Of a stretch of DNA of 64,000 nucleotides, positions 63,471 through 64,000 are shown piece after piece; the first letter of the stretch is position 1; the number at the start of each line of letters is the position of its first letter. The DNA is from Trifolium pratense (lineage: Eukaryota; Streptophyta; Magnoliopsida; Fabales; Fabaceae), in contig NC_060063.1 in the NCBI RefSeq assembly GCF_020283565.1, positions 40,572,635 through 40,636,634 of the forward strand, written 5' to 3'. The position numbers and the translations under genes are program-made. A model generated the notes under the pieces. It saw only the letters and a program-made list of their open reading frames with translations, did no database searches and had not been told where the DNA came from.

Positions 63471-64000
63471 TGGCTTAAATGCAGTTTTACCCCCCCTATT
63501 TTGAAAAATGCGGAATTTTACCCCTCCTATTTTAAAATGCGGAATTTTACCCCCCCTATTTTATAATTTGTTGGATTTTGCCCCCCACCAAAATTTTGCA
63601 TAAAATCTGCTTCTGAGCCTCAAGTTCAAAGTTACGCACAGAACTCAATTTGGATCAATAATTCACCAAACTGGTACCGAAACGACCGCAATCGAGTTAG
63701 TTTTCCACAGAATCAAACTCCACTAAATTTGGAGTTACAGAGAGAGATTAATTACTGTTTTAGTGAAGGTCTGTTCAAATTAATTATCGTATGAAACTAC
63801 TACTGATATTCTCGTCATTCCTCTCACCCTGTAGCTCATTTTTTAATACTGTTAACATGTATGGAAATCTAACGAAATTACCCTTGTTGGCATTTCAATT
63901 TCGTCGAATTTGGAGTTACGATGTGTTCGGTAGACGATGTTGAATTTGAAGATCACAAGTAGATTTCTGCAGAATTAGTAATTGGACAGACCTTCACTAA
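63470..64000 (+). mobile_element. Terminal part of a TIR-type element or MITE, running off the window
   Basis: GGCTTAAATGCAGTTTTACC starts a block of three consecutive units with TGCGGAATTTTACCCC/CCCCCTATTTT words (63480-63575), followed by TTGCCCCCCACCAAAA. Such TAAATGCAGTTTT heads with C-run repeats are common at plant TIR-element ends. TTAGTGAAGGTCTGT near 63757 is matched in reverse by the window end (63978-64000, GACAGACCTTCACTAA), so the element may be palindromic. The partner end is outside. Confidence 0.5.

Overview
The window is nuclear DNA of a plant, most likely a legume and, I infer, from the clover/medic/pea/vetch group. The host genes carry plant-type introns and TATA boxes. They include a PR-1 protein, a J-domain protein and a single-finger C2H2 protein. 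Most of the rest is nested plant transposons: Sirevirus-type Copia elements with extra 3' ORFs, a Ty3/gypsy element, LINEs, CACTA, MULE and hAT elements, SINEs and MITEs. The species call is inference.

Left third (1-20.4 kb), a gene island peppered with small transposons. It starts with the end of a Copia LTR and a LINE remnant split by a solo Sirevirus LTR (1240-2321, TSD GTATC). Two SINE-like units and a hAT-type MITE (3060-3689, 8-bp TSD) follow. Host loci are a C2H2 zinc-finger gene (4118-4663), a cluster of stranded exons from unrelated genes (an exportin-1/CRM1 piece, a DEAD-box helicase piece, one unidentified exon) beside a 0.5-kb duplication, a histone H3 copy with an in-frame TAG (8355-8762), a PR-1 gene on the minus strand (9251-9802), and a four-exon J-domain gene (17568-19157). 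A C-run-rich foldback element with 120-bp tandem repeats lies at 11.43-13.19 kb.

Middle (20.4-48.2 kb), nested transposons. A 5'-truncated LINE on the minus strand (20.84-29.52 kb) was hit by a non-autonomous MULE (27110-28453, 10-bp TSD) and by a 3.27-kb solo LTR (23501-26772, TSD GCTAG). It abuts a truncated minus-strand Ty3/gypsy element (29.5-48.15 kb). That element's gag-pol is interrupted by a complete plus-strand Sirevirus (30755-40692, TSD CAACA), and its LTR by a 4.17-kb CACTA element (42636-46800, TSD TAA).

Right part (48.2-64 kb): SINE-like units, then an old hAT-like MITE containing a very young, apparently intact minus-strand Sirevirus (50123-62469, TSD CTATG). Its LTRs differ only in a poly-G run. 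Its gag, pol and a 912-codon env-position ORF are all open, and it also carries an oppositely oriented ORF (51857-52222) with a TATA box just upstream. That antisense gene candidate is the most unusual signal in the window. The far right edge holds the start of another repeat.

Reading frames and junctions were worked out by eye. Family names come from recognised motifs, not from database searches.
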